NCBI GenBank assembly: GCA_030527665.1
Contig: JAUNAK010000025.1
Span: 1 to 36,289 of the forward strand
DNA: 36,289 bases
Origin: Eubacteriales bacterium
GTDB taxonomy: Bacteria; Bacillota; Clostridia; Lachnospirales; Lachnospiraceae
Reading direction: 5' to 3'
Numbering within the stretch: the stretch's first letter is position 1; every line of letters begins with the position of its first letter. Positions 14,311-23,428 of the stretch are shown here, piece after piece. The position numbers and the translations under genes are program-made. The notes under the pieces are model-generated. The model had not been told where the DNA came from, searched no databases, and saw only the letters and a list, made by a program, of their open reading frames with translations.

Positions 14311-15945
14311 TTGGCATACACATGTAATCTGATATTCAGTGAAAAAAATTATGAGTACGATATCTATGCATTGATCCGGCAGTTTTATCCGGGTATGGAC
14401 ATTCATATTTTATATGAAGGAATCGAAGCGGAGGAAATGACCGGCGAAACAAAAACACCGGTTGTGCCGGCAGAAACGATGCAGGAAAAAAGAAAACGGC
14501 AGAACGACGAAGAGCCGGAGGTGCAGGCCGTTTTTTCTGTCAGATATGAAGCGGAATCGGTCCGTTTTTTCTATGAAAAGCTGCCGGCGGCAGAGGCTTC
14601 TATAATAGAAGAAAATGCTCCTGCAGGGGAAATGCTGCTTCCGGAAGAGGCATATGCCTTATCCGGCCCGGTCACCGATTGGGAAGACCGGATCCGGACC
14701 AAAAATGAAGTCAAGGCTGTGGTATACAAAGCTCTGACGGAGATGACCGGAAAGCAGATGCCGTGGGGAGATCTGACGGGAATCCGTCCGACGAAAATCC
14801 CGATGAAGGTTCTGGATGATGGCGGTTCCAGAGAGGAAGCAGAGAAGCTTTTGAAGGAGACCTATTTTGTCAGCGAGGAGAAGACACAGCTGGCTCTGGA
14901 TACGGCTGTCCTGGAAAAAAGCCTGCTGGATACGATCGAGACAGAGACCGGCTACAGTCTGTATGTGGGTATTCCCTTCTGTCCGTCGATCTGCCTGTAC
15001 TGTTCCTTTGGCTCCCATCGGCTGGAGCAGTGGAAAAAAATGGTGGATCCCTATCTGCAGACCATGTACAAGGAACTGCGGTTTATTGCCGACGAGATGC
15101 AGGACAGGCATCTGGATACGATCTATATCGGCGGAGGTACACCGACATCGATCACGGCGGAACAGCTGGATGAACTTCTGGGTGTATTGGACGATACATT
15201 CCCGCTGCGGGAACTGCGGGAATTTACCGTGGAAGCCGGACGTCCGGATACGATTACGGAGGATAAACTGCGCGTTCTTCGGAAATATCCGGTGACCCGC
15301 ATCTCTATCAATCCGCAGACCATGAACCAGAAAACACTGGATCTGATCGGCAGAGGACATACTGTAGAAGAAACGATCGAGAAGTTCCGGCTTGCAAGAA
15401 AGCTGGGATTTGACAATATCAATATGGATCTGATCGTCGGTCTTCCGGGAGAAGGCGAGGAAGAGGTCCTGCATACACTGGAAGAGGTCAGAAAACTGGA
15501 TCCGGACAGTCTGACTGTGCATTCGCTTGCTTTGAAGAGAGCGACCAGACTGAACCTTTTTAAGGATCAGTACCGTCCGGTTTCTTTTGAGAATTCTGCT
15601 CGAATCATGGACAAGACCATGGAATGCGCCCGGGCAATGGGAATGAATCCCTATTACCTGTACCGGCAGAAGAATATGGCCGGAAACTTTGAGAATGTCG
15701 GATATGCACGGCCGGGAAAAGAAGGCCTGTACAACATTCTGATCATGGAAGAAAAGCAGAGTATCCTTGCGGCCGGATCCGGTGCTTCCACCAAGTTCGT
15801 TTTTGACGGCGGAAAACGGATCGAGAGAGCGGAGAATGTCAAGGATCTCAGAAACTATATAGACAGGATCGATGAAATGCTGGAACGCAAGAAAAAAGGC
15901 ATCGACCTGTACCTGAAACCGCAAGGCGGCTGTTCGGCCGGCTAA
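14311..15945 (+). CDS. hemZ: Coproporphyrinogen dehydrogenase-like radical SAM protein HemZ
   Basis: A HemN/HemZ-family radical-SAM protein of 544 residues. The cluster motif FCPSICLYC gives C224, C228 and C231, followed by YIGGGTPT and the SAM-binding VGLPGEG. The roughly 200-residue N-terminal extension is typical of HemZ rather than HemN. The open frame extends to 14077 inside the upstream gene. TTG 14311 has GGGAG 7 nt upstream and yields AYTCNLIFSEKNYEYD, so I chose TTG. Family members are annotated as oxygen-independent coproporphyrinogen III dehydrogenases, but related proteins can be heme chaperones. No other heme genes are in the window, so the reaction is uncertain. Confidence 0.88.
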   Translation: MAYTCNLIFSEKNYEYDIYALIRQFYPGMDIHILYEGIEAEEMTGETKTPVVPAETMQEKRKRQNDEEPEVQAVFSVRYEAESVRFFYEKLPAAEASIIEENAPAGEMLLPEEAYALSGPVTDWEDRIRTKNEVKAVVYKALTEMTGKQMPWGDLTGIRPTKIPMKVLDDGGSREEAEKLLKETYFVSEEKTQLALDTAVLEKSLLDTIETETGYSLYVGIPFCPSICLYCSFGSHRLEQWKKMVDPYLQTMYKELRFIADEMQDRHLDTIYIGGGTPTSITAEQLDELLGVLDDTFPLRELREFTVEAGRPDTITEDKLRVLRKYPVTRISINPQTMNQKTLDLIGRGHTVEETIEKFRLARKLGFDNINMDLIVGLPGEGEEEVLHTLEEVRKLDPDSLTVHSLALKRATRLNLFKDQYRPVSFENSARIMDKTMECARAMGMNPYYLYRQKNMAGNFENVGYARPGKEGLYNILIMEEKQSILAAGSGASTKFVFDGGKRIERAENVKDLRNYIDRIDEMLERKKKGIDLYLKPQGGCSAG

Positions 15946-15954
15946 TGAAGTTCA

Positions 15955-16656
15955 ATGGCAAACAAGAAACATAAAAACAAGGATAAGAAAAATAAGAAGA
16001 AAAAGCGGAATTCCTGCCTGTATGAGAGTACAGGCAAGAAGATCAAACAGGTCGATGTGTACAGGAATGCCGAGCATCTGCTGGGATCTTCGATGACCGA
16101 GCAGGTGGCTCACGGCAAGCAGGTAAGCATGCTTGCCTATGAGGTAGGAAAGGAACTCGGGCTGGACGAGGAAGCACTTCGCAATCTGACGATCGCCGGC
16201 TTTTTTCATGATATCGGCAAGACAGTTCTGGAACTGGATAAGCAGACGGATCGTGTGCTTCTGGTCGAGGAGATGAATTCCGTTCAGAAGCATCCGGAGA
16301 TCGGGTATGAAAAATTGAAGGATCATGGATTCAGTGATGAGATCTGTGAAGCCGTTCTGTTTCATCACGAGAACTATGACGGAAGCGGATACCCCTATAA
16401 TGTCGAAGGATGGAATATCCCGCTGGGGGCTTGCGTTCTGCGGGTGTGTGATGTATTCTGTGCATTGATTCAGGATCGTCCGTACCGGAAAGCTTTTTCA
16501 CCGGAAACGGCCGTCCATATTATGATAGAAGACGTAAAAAAATATGACCTGAAAGTATTCATGGCACTGCAGCGGGTTCTTCACCGCGGACCGGGTGGGA
16601 CGATTGTTCTTCCGGAAACAGCGCCTGAAGTGGAAGGAGTTTGGAGAGAATTATGA
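15955..16656 (+). CDS. HD-GYP-type phosphohydrolase domain protein with a poly-basic N-terminus
   Basis: A 233-residue protein. Residues 3-19 are almost all Lys, Asn, His and Arg, suggesting RNA, ribosome or membrane binding. The HD domain has FFHDIGK (H85, D86, K89), KHPEIGYEKL, and HHENYDGSGYP (H137-P147). The last is the extended HHE..DG.GYP signature of HD-GYP c-di-GMP phosphodiesterases. The protein has no REC, PAS or GAF sensor domain. It starts 10 bp after hemZ with a weak ribosome binding site, and its stop overlaps the hisS start as ATGA. Embedding with relA and tRNA synthetases may mean a nucleotide-signalling role, but the substrate cannot be read from the sequence. Confidence 0.85.
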   Translation: MANKKHKNKDKKNKKKKRNSCLYESTGKKIKQVDVYRNAEHLLGSSMTEQVAHGKQVSMLAYEVGKELGLDEEALRNLTIAGFFHDIGKTVLELDKQTDRVLLVEEMNSVQKHPEIGYEKLKDHGFSDEICEAVLFHHENYDGSGYPYNVEGWNIPLGACVLRVCDVFCALIQDRPYRKAFSPETAVHIMIEDVKKYDLKVFMALQRVLHRGPGGTIVLPETAPEVEGVWREL

Positions 16657-17903
16657 AACTGACAAAGAAACCTGTAACAGGAATGAAGGATATTCTGCCC
16701 CGCGAGATGCAGATTCGTGATTATGTGATCGGACAGATCAAGGAGACCTATTCCCGATTCGGATTCACATCCATCGAGACGCCCTGTGTGGAGCATATCG
16801 AGAATCTGAACAGCAAACAGGGCGGAGAGAATGAAAAGCTGATCTTCAAGGTAATGAAGCGAGGAGAGAAGCTGAAACTGCAGGAAGCAAAAAGCGAAGC
16901 GGATCTGGTGGATTCCGGTCTGCGCTATGACCTGACGCTACCGCTGTCCAGATACTACTCCAACAATGCAAATGATCTGCCGAGTCCGTTCAAGGCGCTG
17001 CAGATGGGCAATGTATGGCGTGCGGACCGTCCGCAGAGAGGACGTTTCCGTCAGTTCATGCAGTGTGATATTGATATTCTCGGTGAGGATTCCAACCTGG
17101 CTGAGATCGAGCTGGTGCTTGCAACAACGACCCTGCTCGGCAAACTGGATTTCAGGAATTTTACGATCCGTATCAATGACCGCCGTATCCTGAAGGCTAT
17201 GGCTGCCTACAGCGGATTCCCGGAGGAATCCTATGATACCGTATTCATCATTCTGGACAAGATGGACAAGATCGGTCTGGATGGTGTTGCGGCGGAACTG
17301 GAAAAAGAAGGATTTGCAAAAGAATCCATCGATAAATATCTGGAACTGTTCCGGATCATTACACCGGATGCTGCCGGCGTTGAGATCGCAAAAGAGAAGC
17401 TCGCAGGCTTCCTGGATCCGGTCTATGCAGACGGACTGATCACCATTATTAAGAGTGTGGATGCAGTAAAGACTGCCGATTTCCGTATGGCCTTCGATCC
17501 GACTCTGGTTCGCGGCATGTCCTATTATACAGGTCCGATCTTCGAGATCGCCATGGACGAGTTCGGCGGATCCGTGGGCGGCGGCGGCCGTTACGATGAG
17601 ATGGTCGGCAAATTTATCGGACAGCCGGTACCGGCGGTTGGCTTTTCCATCGGTTTCGAACGTATCGTTATGCTGCTTCTGGAGCATGACTACAAGATTC
17701 CGGGCAGCGTGACCAAGAAGGCATATCTTCTGGAGAAGAAGATCTCCGATGAGAAAATGCAGGAGACCGTTGCAAAGGCTATGCAGGAACGTGCAGAGGG
17801 CAAGATCGTCAATCTGCTTGTTATGAAGAAAAACAAGAAATTCCAGAAGGAACAGCTGACCGCACAGGGGTACGATGAGATCGAAGAGGTCTTTGCACGC
17901 TAA
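16653..17903 (+). CDS. hisS: Histidyl-tRNA synthetase
   Basis: A 416-residue class II synthetase that charges tRNA-His. It opens with the classic GMKDILP. Motif 2 is WRADRPQRGRFRQFMQCDIDILGED, split here as WRADRPQRGRFRQF then MQCDIDILGED. The histidine-binding loop is LVRGMSYYTGPIFEI, and motif 3 is FSIGFERI. Instead of the usual bacterial LRPE segment it has LRYDLTLPLSRY, as in the archaeal/eukaryotic-like HisRS lineage. The C-terminal anticodon domain is present but divergent. ATG 16653 overlaps the previous stop (ATGA) and has GGAG 6 nt upstream; a TTG at 16641 is too close to a ribosome binding site. Confidence 0.93.
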   Translation: MKLTKKPVTGMKDILPREMQIRDYVIGQIKETYSRFGFTSIETPCVEHIENLNSKQGGENEKLIFKVMKRGEKLKLQEAKSEADLVDSGLRYDLTLPLSRYYSNNANDLPSPFKALQMGNVWRADRPQRGRFRQFMQCDIDILGEDSNLAEIELVLATTTLLGKLDFRNFTIRINDRRILKAMAAYSGFPEESYDTVFIILDKMDKIGLDGVAAELEKEGFAKESIDKYLELFRIITPDAAGVEIAKEKLAGFLDPVYADGLITIIKSVDAVKTADFRMAFDPTLVRGMSYYTGPIFEIAMDEFGGSVGGGGRYDEMVGKFIGQPVPAVGFSIGFERIVMLLLEHDYKIPGSVTKKAYLLEKKISDEKMQETVAKAMQERAEGKIVNLLVMKKNKKFQKEQLTAQGYDEIEEVFAR

Positions 17904-18040
17904 GTGGTCTGCGCCATATTTTGCATATCTGAGTCCGGGGATCTGAATCCATGTGCGGCGGCAGAGGAACTGTCTCTGCATATAGAGGATCGGGCGTTCC
18001 GGCTGAAAAAAACAGAAACCAGAAAGAGGAGATAATTGAA

Positions 18041-19834
18041 ATGGCTGAGTCAATGAAAGGAATGCACCGTACCTGCCGGGCGGCAGAAGTTACGGAGGCA
18101 ATGATCGGCAGTGAAGTTACCCTGATGGGATGGGTACAGAAGAGCCGTAATAAAGGTGGTATTGTATTTACAGACCTGCGTGACCGTTCCGGTATCATGC
18201 AGCTGATCTTTGAAGACGGAACGATCGACAGCGAAGGCTTTGAGAAAGCCGGCAAACTGCGTGCCGAGTTTGTTATTGCCGTAACCGGAACCGTTCAGAA
18301 ACGTGCAGGTGCCATCAATGAAAAACTGGCAACAGGTACGATGGAAGTTGCTGTCAAATATCTGCGTGTTCTTGCAGAGGCTGAGACCCCGCCGTTCCCG
18401 ATCGAGGAAAACAGCAAGACCAAGGATGAGATCCGTCTGACACATCGCTATCTGGACCTTCGCCGTCCGGATCTGCAGAGAAACATGATGCTTCGTTCCG
18501 AAGTAGCGTATCTGACCCGTGAGTACTTCCATAAGGAAGGTTTCTGTGAGATCGAAACACCGATGCTTGGAAAGAGTACACCGGAAGGTGCCCGTGACTA
18601 TCTGGTGCCGAGCCGTGTACATCCGGGCAGCTTTTATGCACTTCCGCAGTCTCCGCAGCTCTTCAAACAGCTGCTGATGTGCTCCGGATATGACCGTTAT
18701 ATCCAGATCGCCAAATGCTTCCGCGATGAGGATCTTCGTGCTGACCGTCAGCCGGAGTTTACCCAGATCGATATGGAGCTTTCCTTCGTAGATGTGGATG
18801 ACGTAATCGATGTTAACGAGAGATATCTGAAATACATCTTCAAGGAGGCTCTTGGCGTGGATGTACAGACCCCGATTCCGAGAATGCCCTGGATCGAGGC
18901 CATGAACCGCTACGGTTCCGACAAGCCGGATATCCGTTTCGGAATGGAACTGATCGATGTTTCCGATATTGCAAAAGATTTTGATTTTGTTGTATTCCAG
19001 AATGCTCTGAAGCAGAAGGACGGCTCCGTTCGCGGTATCAACGTAAAGGGCCAGGGCGATATGGGACGTAAACAGATCGACAAACTGGTAGAGATGGCAA
19101 AGGGCTATGGCGCCGGCGGTCTGGCATATATCCAGATGAAGAATGACGGATCCGTAAAATCTTCCTTCGCCAAGTTCATGACCGATGAGCAGCAGGCTGC
19201 TCTGATCGCAGCAATGGGCGGCGAGAAGGGTGATCTTCTGCTGTTTGCAGCTGACCGCAACAAGATCGTATGGAATGTTCTGGGTGCTCTGCGTCTGCAC
19301 TTCCGCGATGAGCTGGGACTTGCAAGAAAAGACGATTTCCGCTTCCTGTGGATCGTAGAGTTCCCGCTTCTGGAGTGGTCCGATGAAGAGAATCGTTTTA
19401 TGGCCATGCATCATCCGTTCACCATGCCGATGGAAGAGGACTGGGACAAGATCGACAGCGATCCGGGTGCCGTTCGTGCAAAAGCCTATGATATCACGCT
19501 GAACGGAAACGAGATCGGCGGAGGTTCCGTACGAATCCATCAGAACGATATTCAGGAGAAGATGTTCGAGGTTCTCGGATTTACAAAAGAGCGTGCATGG
19601 GAGCAGTTCCGTTTCCTGCTGAGCGCATTCAAATACGGTGTTCCGCCGCACGCAGGTCTCGCGTACGGTCTGGATCGTCTGGTTATGCTGATGACAGGTG
19701 CGGATACCATTCGCGATGTCATTGCTTTCCCGAAGGTTAAGGATGCATCCGATCTGATGACTGAAGCTCCGTCCCGTGTTGATGCAAAGCAGCTGGAAGA
19801 GCTTGCTCTGCAGGTACCGGAAGAGGAGGCGTAA
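18041..19834 (+). CDS. aspS: Aspartyl-tRNA synthetase (bacterial type)
   Basis: A 597-residue class IIb synthetase. An N-terminal OB-fold anticodon-binding domain (VTLMGWVQKSRNKGG onward) leads to the catalytic core. The core has the motif 1 area PMLGKSTPEGARDY, motif 2 FRDEDLRADRQPEFTQID, and motif 3 GLAYGLDRLVML. The bacterial GAD insertion lies between motifs 2 and 3. The open frame extends upstream to 17951, but ATG 18041 has AGAGGAG 9 nt upstream and gives the family start. A 137-bp gap after hisS holds a small hairpin (GCAGAG/CTCTGC, 17961-17979) and no clear promoter. Whether it also charges tRNA-Asn is unknown. Confidence 0.95.
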   Translation: MAESMKGMHRTCRAAEVTEAMIGSEVTLMGWVQKSRNKGGIVFTDLRDRSGIMQLIFEDGTIDSEGFEKAGKLRAEFVIAVTGTVQKRAGAINEKLATGTMEVAVKYLRVLAEAETPPFPIEENSKTKDEIRLTHRYLDLRRPDLQRNMMLRSEVAYLTREYFHKEGFCEIETPMLGKSTPEGARDYLVPSRVHPGSFYALPQSPQLFKQLLMCSGYDRYIQIAKCFRDEDLRADRQPEFTQIDMELSFVDVDDVIDVNERYLKYIFKEALGVDVQTPIPRMPWIEAMNRYGSDKPDIRFGMELIDVSDIAKDFDFVVFQNALKQKDGSVRGINVKGQGDMGRKQIDKLVEMAKGYGAGGLAYIQMKNDGSVKSSFAKFMTDEQQAALIAAMGGEKGDLLLFAADRNKIVWNVLGALRLHFRDELGLARKDDFRFLWIVEFPLLEWSDEENRFMAMHHPFTMPMEEDWDKIDSDPGAVRAKAYDITLNGNEIGGGSVRIHQNDIQEKMFEVLGFTKERAWEQFRFLLSAFKYGVPPHAGLAYGLDRLVMLMTGADTIRDVIAFPKVKDASDLMTEAPSRVDAKQLEELALQVPEEEA

Positions 19835-19839
19835 GATTT

Positions 19840-21639
19840 ATGAAAAAAATACTTGATCTGATTACAGAGGTGACAGAAGAGGCATTTGAGAAAGCCGGAT
19901 ATGATGCCAAATATGCGCGTGTAACCGTGTCCAATCGTCCGGACCTCTGCGAATACCAGTGCAACGGTGCAATGGCCGCCAAGAAGGAATACAAGAAGGC
20001 ACCGATTCAGATTGCACAGGATATCGTTGCCCAGATGCAGGACTCTGCCGTATTTGAAAAGGCAGAGGCTGTTATGCCGGGATTTATCAATCTTACACTG
20101 AAAAAGGAATATGTTACCGAGTATATGAAGCAGATGGCTGCCGATGCGGATCTGGCCGTTGAGAAAGCAGAAGATCCGCAGACCATCATGATCGACTACG
20201 GCGGTCCGAATGTAGCAAAACCGCTGCACGTCGGCCATCTGCGTTCAGCTATCATCGGTGAGAGCATCAAGCGTATGGGACGCCGTCTCGGTCATAAGGT
20301 GATCGGTGACGTGCATCTGGGAGACTGGGGTCTGCAGATGGGTCTGATCATCACCGAGCTTGCCCTTCGCAAACCGGAGCTTCCGTATTTTGACGAATCC
20401 TTCACCGGTGAATATCCGGAGGAGGCACCTTTTACTATCAGCGAACTGGAAGAAATTTATCCGACAGCCAGCGGAAAAACAAAGTGCGCCAAAGATGCTT
20501 CCGAGGAGGAAATCGCAGCAGCGGCAGCATACAAGGAGCAGGCGCTGAAGGCAACGGCCGATCTGCAGAACGGCAGAAGAGGCTATCGTGCTCTGTGGCA
20601 GCATATCATCAACGTTTCCGTATCCGATCTCAAGAAAAACTATCGTCGTCTGGATGTGGATTTTGACCTGTGGAACGGTGAGTCCGATGCACAGCCGTAC
20701 ATCGCACCGATGGTACAGAAGATGAAAGAGGACGGTTACGCCTATGAGGATCAGGGGGCGCTGATCGTTGATGTTAAGGAGGAGAAGGACCAGAAAGAGG
20801 TTCCTCCGTGCATGATTCTGAAATCCGACGGTGCAGCTCTGTATACGACTACCGATCTGGCTACCATTGTGGAGAGAATGCAGGATTATCATCCGGATGA
20901 GATCCTTTATGTCGTAGATAAACGTCAGGAGATGCATTTCATCCAGACCTTCCGCTGTGCAAGAAAGACCGGCATTGTGGATGAGAATACAAAGCTTACC
21001 TTCCTTGGCTTCGGTACCATGAACGGAAAAGACGGCAAACCCTTCAAGACCCGTGAAGGCGGCGTTATGCGTCTGGAGAATCTGATCAAGGATATCAATG
21101 AAGAGATGTTCCGCAAGATCGTTGAGAACAGAAGCGTGAAGGATAAAGAGGCGGAGCATACCGCCGAGATGGTTGGCCTGTCCGCTATCAAATATGGCGA
21201 TCTGTCCAACCAGGCATCCAAGGATTATATCTTTGACGTAGATAGATTTACTTCCTTTGAAGGCAATACCGGTCCGTATATTCTGTATACGATCGTTCGT
21301 ATCAAATCCATCCTGAGCCGTTATGCGGAGCAGGGCGGAAATGCTGCAGAGGCAGAGATGATCGATGCAGCCAGTGATGCAGAGAAGAAGCTGATGCTGC
21401 ATCTCAGCCGCTATAATGAGATCATGGCAGGTGCTTTTGTCGAAAAGGCACCGCACAAGATCTGTGCATACATTTATGAGCTGTCCAATAACTTTAACAG
21501 CTTCTACCATGAAACACGTATTCTGGCGGAAGAGAACAAAGAACAGCAGGCTTCCTGGATCGCACTTCTGGATCTTACAAGACGTGTATTGGAGGATGCG
21601 ATCGCCGTTCTTGGTTTCGCAGCTCCGGAAAGAATGTAA
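19840..21639 (+). CDS. argS: Arginyl-tRNA synthetase
   Basis: A 599-residue class Ia synthetase. It has an N-terminal additional domain and the HIGH-equivalent HVGH in KPLHVGHLRSAIIGES. The KMSKS region is replaced by FKTREGG, which is normal for this enzyme. A C-terminal helical DALR anticodon domain contains LHLSRYNEI and FNSFYHETRIL. It begins 5 bp after aspS, with its AGGAGG inside the end of aspS, so the two are translationally close. It ends the relA-to-argS run and is followed by a strong terminator. Confidence 0.95.
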   Translation: MKKILDLITEVTEEAFEKAGYDAKYARVTVSNRPDLCEYQCNGAMAAKKEYKKAPIQIAQDIVAQMQDSAVFEKAEAVMPGFINLTLKKEYVTEYMKQMAADADLAVEKAEDPQTIMIDYGGPNVAKPLHVGHLRSAIIGESIKRMGRRLGHKVIGDVHLGDWGLQMGLIITELALRKPELPYFDESFTGEYPEEAPFTISELEEIYPTASGKTKCAKDASEEEIAAAAAYKEQALKATADLQNGRRGYRALWQHIINVSVSDLKKNYRRLDVDFDLWNGESDAQPYIAPMVQKMKEDGYAYEDQGALIVDVKEEKDQKEVPPCMILKSDGAALYTTTDLATIVERMQDYHPDEILYVVDKRQEMHFIQTFRCARKTGIVDENTKLTFLGFGTMNGKDGKPFKTREGGVMRLENLIKDINEEMFRKIVENRSVKDKEAEHTAEMVGLSAIKYGDLSNQASKDYIFDVDRFTSFEGNTGPYILYTIVRIKSILSRYAEQGGNAAEAEMIDAASDAEKKLMLHLSRYNEIMAGAFVEKAPHKICAYIYELSNNFNSFYHETRILAEENKEQQASWIALLDLTRRVLEDAIAVLGFAAPERM

Positions 21640-21707
21640 GATGCGCAGATGTAAGTGAAAGCTGACCCGAATTCCGCACCGGGCTCTCAGAACCCGGTTT
21701 GAGACCG

Positions 21708-21741
21708 CGCCGGGGCGTTTTGACGACGCCCCGGCGTTTTT
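21708..21741 (+). terminator. Strong intrinsic terminator after argS
   Basis: CGCCGGGGCG (21708-21717) pairs with CGCCCCGGCG (21727-21736), then five T. A smaller hairpin, ACCGGG/CCCGGT (21678-21698), lies just upstream. Confidence 0.92.
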
Positions 21742-21839
21742 CATAATTTGTAATCGTATTGAGAAACTCTGTTAAGCATGTTTCATTGCTCTGCACGCAG
21801 CTACAGGAGACTCTCCGGAAGAAAGAAAAGAGGTTATGC

Positions 21840-22514
21840 ATGAACAAACTGATTATTTTTGACCTGGATGGTACATTGACCGATTCCGCACCGGGAATTA
21901 CCAATTGTGCCCGCCTGGCACTGCAGAAAATGGGGTATCCGGAATATACGCAGGAAGAGCTGAATACCTTCGTGGGACCGCCCCTGCAGGTACATTTTGT
22001 CGAATTTGCACATATGAATGCGGAGCAGGTGGACGAGGCGGTACGTTTGTTCCGGGAGCGCTATGATGCGGTTGGAAAATTCGAGAACAGTGTGTATCCG
22101 GGGATTCCCGAACTGCTGAAACGGCTGAAAAAGGCCGGCTGTCTGGTGACGATCGCTACCTCCAAACCGGAGAAGTTTGCTCTTCAGATTGCAGATCATT
22201 TTGCGTTGACTCCGTATTTTGACTGCATTGCGGGGGCGACAATGGATGAAAGTCATAACCGGAAGCCGCTGATCATTGAGGATGTGCTTCGAAGCACCGG
22301 GTATCTGGATAAACGGGAGCAGGCTGTGATGATCGGGGACAGAAAATACGATATTCTTGGGGCAAAAGAGAAAGGGATCCGTTCAATTGGTGCTGCTTAC
22401 GGATATGGCAGCCGGGAGGAACTAGAAGAGGCCGGTGCTGACCGGATCGCAGCATCGGTGGAGGAACTGGGAGAACTGCTTCTTGGCCCGGAGGTGAAGA
22501 ATGAAGAGCAATAA
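21840..22514 (+). CDS. HAD-superfamily phosphatase, Gph/PpaX-like
   Basis: A 224-residue HAD-IA hydrolase. Motif I is FDLDGTLTDS (nucleophile D8, acid D10), motif II TSKP (T107, K109), and motif IV IGDRKYD (D167). An alpha-helical cap is inserted between motifs I and II. It resembles phosphoglycolate or pyrophosphate phosphatases, but HAD substrates cannot be read from sequence. The open frame extends upstream to 21759. ATG 21840 has AAGAGG 6 nt upstream and gives MNKLIIFDLDG, so I chose it. It overlaps the next gene by 14 bp. Confidence 0.88.
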   Translation: MNKLIIFDLDGTLTDSAPGITNCARLALQKMGYPEYTQEELNTFVGPPLQVHFVEFAHMNAEQVDEAVRLFRERYDAVGKFENSVYPGIPELLKRLKKAGCLVTIATSKPEKFALQIADHFALTPYFDCIAGATMDESHNRKPLIIEDVLRSTGYLDKREQAVMIGDRKYDILGAKEKGIRSIGAAYGYGSREELEEAGADRIAASVEELGELLLGPEVKNEEQ

Positions 22515-23343
22515 AACGGACAGGATCGGGACCGGCTGGTGGGATGTGCTGTTCCCAACGGTTTTTCTTCTTCTTACGGAAGCATCGGCAGTTGTTCTGG
22601 TCGGACTGGTAATCGGGCGGTTTTCCGGGGAATACGAGATCGATGCGATGGCAAAAGAAGTAACGGCAATGCCGCTTCTGGTCAGTATTACTTTTTATGC
22701 GGGGGCATTGCTGCTGCAGTATAAAAATTTCAAGGTCGATGAAATGCGTTTTGGCAGCAGCCGGAATAACTGGCCGGTTTGGAAATGGGCAGCGGCCTGT
22801 CTGACACTGGTCTGTGCCGGTCATGCCTGGAGTATCGTGCTGCTGCACAGCGGACTTACAGCGGTCTTTACCGGTTATACAACAGTCGGTGTAAAAGCCT
22901 TCGAGAATCAGAATCTGTTTCTGCTTCTGCTGTCTACCGTGGTGCTGGGGCCGGTCTGTGAGGAAGTGTTCTTTCGGGGAATGACTTTTCGGCGGGCAAG
23001 GGCACAGTGGGGATTCCTGCCTGCAGCGGTGCTGTCCTCCGTGTTGTTCGGACTGTATCATATGAATGTGATCCAGTTTCTGTATGCCTGCGGAATCGGA
23101 CTCCTGCTTGCCCGGATCTATCAGAGCAGCGGAGATCTGCGGCTGCCTGTTCTTGCGCATATGTGTGTAAATGCATGGGCAATTGCTGCCGATCCTTTTT
23201 TGGAAGGAGTACTGAAAGTTTCGGGAACCGGACTGTGGATCACGGCAGCAGTTGAAGCGGTATTTGCAGGTGCCGGTATGTATCTGCTTATTGTCTGTAA
23301 AAGTGCAAAAAATACATACAATAAAAAAAATAAAAAAAATTGA
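22501..23343 (+). CDS. CPBP-family intramembrane metalloprotease (Abi type)
   Basis: A 280-residue membrane protein with about seven or eight hydrophobic segments. The CPBP/Rce1-like catalytic signature is intact: CEEVFFRG (E154, E155, R159), FGLYH (H187) and LAHMCVN (H220, N224). Such proteins cleave within membranes; in Firmicutes some act in bacteriocin immunity or secretion of small peptides, but many have no known substrate. Its start overlaps the HAD gene. The C-terminus ends in a Lys/Asn-rich tail followed by A-rich DNA. No bacteriocin gene is adjacent. Confidence 0.88.
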   Translation: MKSNKTDRIGTGWWDVLFPTVFLLLTEASAVVLVGLVIGRFSGEYEIDAMAKEVTAMPLLVSITFYAGALLLQYKNFKVDEMRFGSSRNNWPVWKWAAACLTLVCAGHAWSIVLLHSGLTAVFTGYTTVGVKAFENQNLFLLLLSTVVLGPVCEEVFFRGMTFRRARAQWGFLPAAVLSSVLFGLYHMNVIQFLYACGIGLLLARIYQSSGDLRLPVLAHMCVNAWAIAADPFLEGVLKVSGTGLWITAAVEAVFAGAGMYLLIVCKSAKNTYNKKNKKN

Positions 23344-23352
23344 AAAAAGTGC

Positions 23353-23381
23353 TTGCATTATCTGGCGGCCTGATATATACT
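23353..23381 (+). promoter_or_regulatory. Promoter of tRNA-Gln
   Basis: TTGCAT (23353-23358), a 17-bp spacer, then TATACT (23376-23381). It lies 47 bp before the mature tRNA. Confidence 0.7.
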
Positions 23382-23428
23382 TCTTTTTGTTGCAGGACAT
23401 AAGCAATCCGAACAACACAAAAACACAT

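Noticed and set aside
12707..14323. Minus-strand open frame of 538 codons across relA end and the MBL gene
   Set aside because: It spans two real genes on the other strand and has no motif or start signal.
17951..18040. N-terminal extension of AspS from 17951
   Set aside because: No ribosome binding site at 17951, while ATG 18041 has AGAGGAG and gives the family start.
18050..19651. Long minus-strand open frame (533 codons) opposite aspS
   Set aside because: Shadow caused by codon bias (few TTA/CTA/TCA codons in the sense gene); no recognisable domain.
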